This document shows, one piece after another, positions 5,842 to 6,000 of a stretch of 6,000 nt of DNA. The notes below the pieces were generated by a model. That model was not told the DNA's origin. It did not search any database and saw only the letters and a program-made list of their open reading frames with translations. The stretch is taken from contig JAFNZX010000111.1 of assembly GCA_017382615.1 (NCBI GenBank), positions 1-6,000 on the forward strand, read 5' to 3'. The translations under genes and the position numbers were made by a program. Position 1 is the stretch's first letter. Every line of letters begins with the position of its first letter. The DNA comes from Clostridia bacterium. GTDB lineage: Bacteria > Bacillota > Clostridia > Oscillospirales > CAG-272.

Positions 5842-5880
5842 AAAAAACGATAAAAGGACCGCTTTACACAAAAGCAGTCC
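5842..5880 (-). terminator. Intrinsic terminator of the gene at the right edge
   Basis: Arms at 5856-5865 (GGACCGCTTT) and 5871-5880 (AAAGCAGTCC) form ten pairs in the minus-strand RNA, including one G-U wobble, around a five-base loop. They are followed in that RNA by UUUU, then a further run of six U (5842-5847). It starts 11 bases after the TGA at 5892. The wobble pairs only on the minus strand, which supports that direction. Confidence 0.85.
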
Positions 5881-5891
5881 CTTAATATCAT

Positions 5892-6000
5892 TCACGCCTC
5901 GGGCTCTATTGCGGGCACGTTCTCGGGCACGTTCTCCTGCACTCCGCCCGGGACGGGCTTAACGCTCTCCACGCCAAGCTCTTCTGGCGTTGCAAATCTG
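5892..6000 (-). CDS. 3' end of an unidentified gene running off the right edge
   Basis: The last 35 codons before TGA (5892-5894) form an open frame continuing past the window edge. The visible protein begins RFATPEELGVESVKPVPGG and ends NVPAIEPEA. It is rich in Pro, Val and Glu, so it looks like a flexible acidic C-terminal tail rather than a folded core. A 12-base tandem repeat (5913-5936) encodes ENVP twice. The intrinsic terminator placed directly after the stop supports a real gene end. The product cannot be named from this tail; the N-terminal part lies outside the window. Confidence 0.65.
   Translation of the reverse strand, partial: RFATPEELGVESVKPVPGGVQENVPENVPAIEPEA

Noticed and set aside
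5971..5990. Inverted repeat ACGCCA / TGGCGT
   Set aside because: It is inside the coding tail of the edge gene, has only six pairs, and has no U tract; probably chance.

Overview
The window looks like a chromosomal segment of an anaerobic Firmicute, most likely a gut-type member of class Clostridia. This is inferred from the strong AGGAGG-type ribosome sites, an A+T-rich SigA-type promoter, short U-tailed terminators, and the mix of small hydrolases and DUF-family proteins. The organism cannot be named from the sequence alone. There are no rRNA or tRNA genes, CRISPR arrays, transposases or integrases.

All convincing genes lie on the minus strand, so the window is read from right to left. At the right edge is the 3' end of an unidentified gene (5892 to beyond 6000), closed by a good intrinsic terminator (5842-5880). 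A 150-base gap follows. It holds a small open frame of doubtful status, a second hairpin terminator (5644-5679) and a near-consensus promoter (TTGAAA, 17 bases, TATAAT; 5611-5639).

That promoter appears to drive a seven-gene run ending at a hairpin terminator at 184-214. In order the genes are: a NodB-like polysaccharide deacetylase-family protein whose true start seems to be an AUC codon; a zinc-ribbon plus DUF2007-like protein; a NagD-type HAD-IIA phosphatase; a YihX-like HAD-IA phosphatase; a PHP/DUF3604-like metallohydrolase; a two-helix DUF3592-like membrane protein; and a cytosolic serine esterase of the alpha/beta-hydrolase fold. The HAD-IA, PHP and DUF3592 genes are joined by two ATGA stop/start overlaps, so their translation is probably coupled. 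An internal promoter may lie at 3281-3308.

Five of the seven products are hydrolases acting on phosphate esters, acyl esters or modified sugars. This suggests a small hydrolytic or metabolite-clearing operon, but no common substrate can be read from the sequence. Left of the last terminator (about 1-146) is a non-coding block with several inverted repeats and a very G/C-rich hairpin, probably part of a dispersed extragenic repeat cut by the window edge.

No clearly new system is visible. The observations most worth a second look are the AUC start, the repeat-like block at the left edge, the small frame between two terminators, and the coupled HAD-PHP-membrane protein trio.
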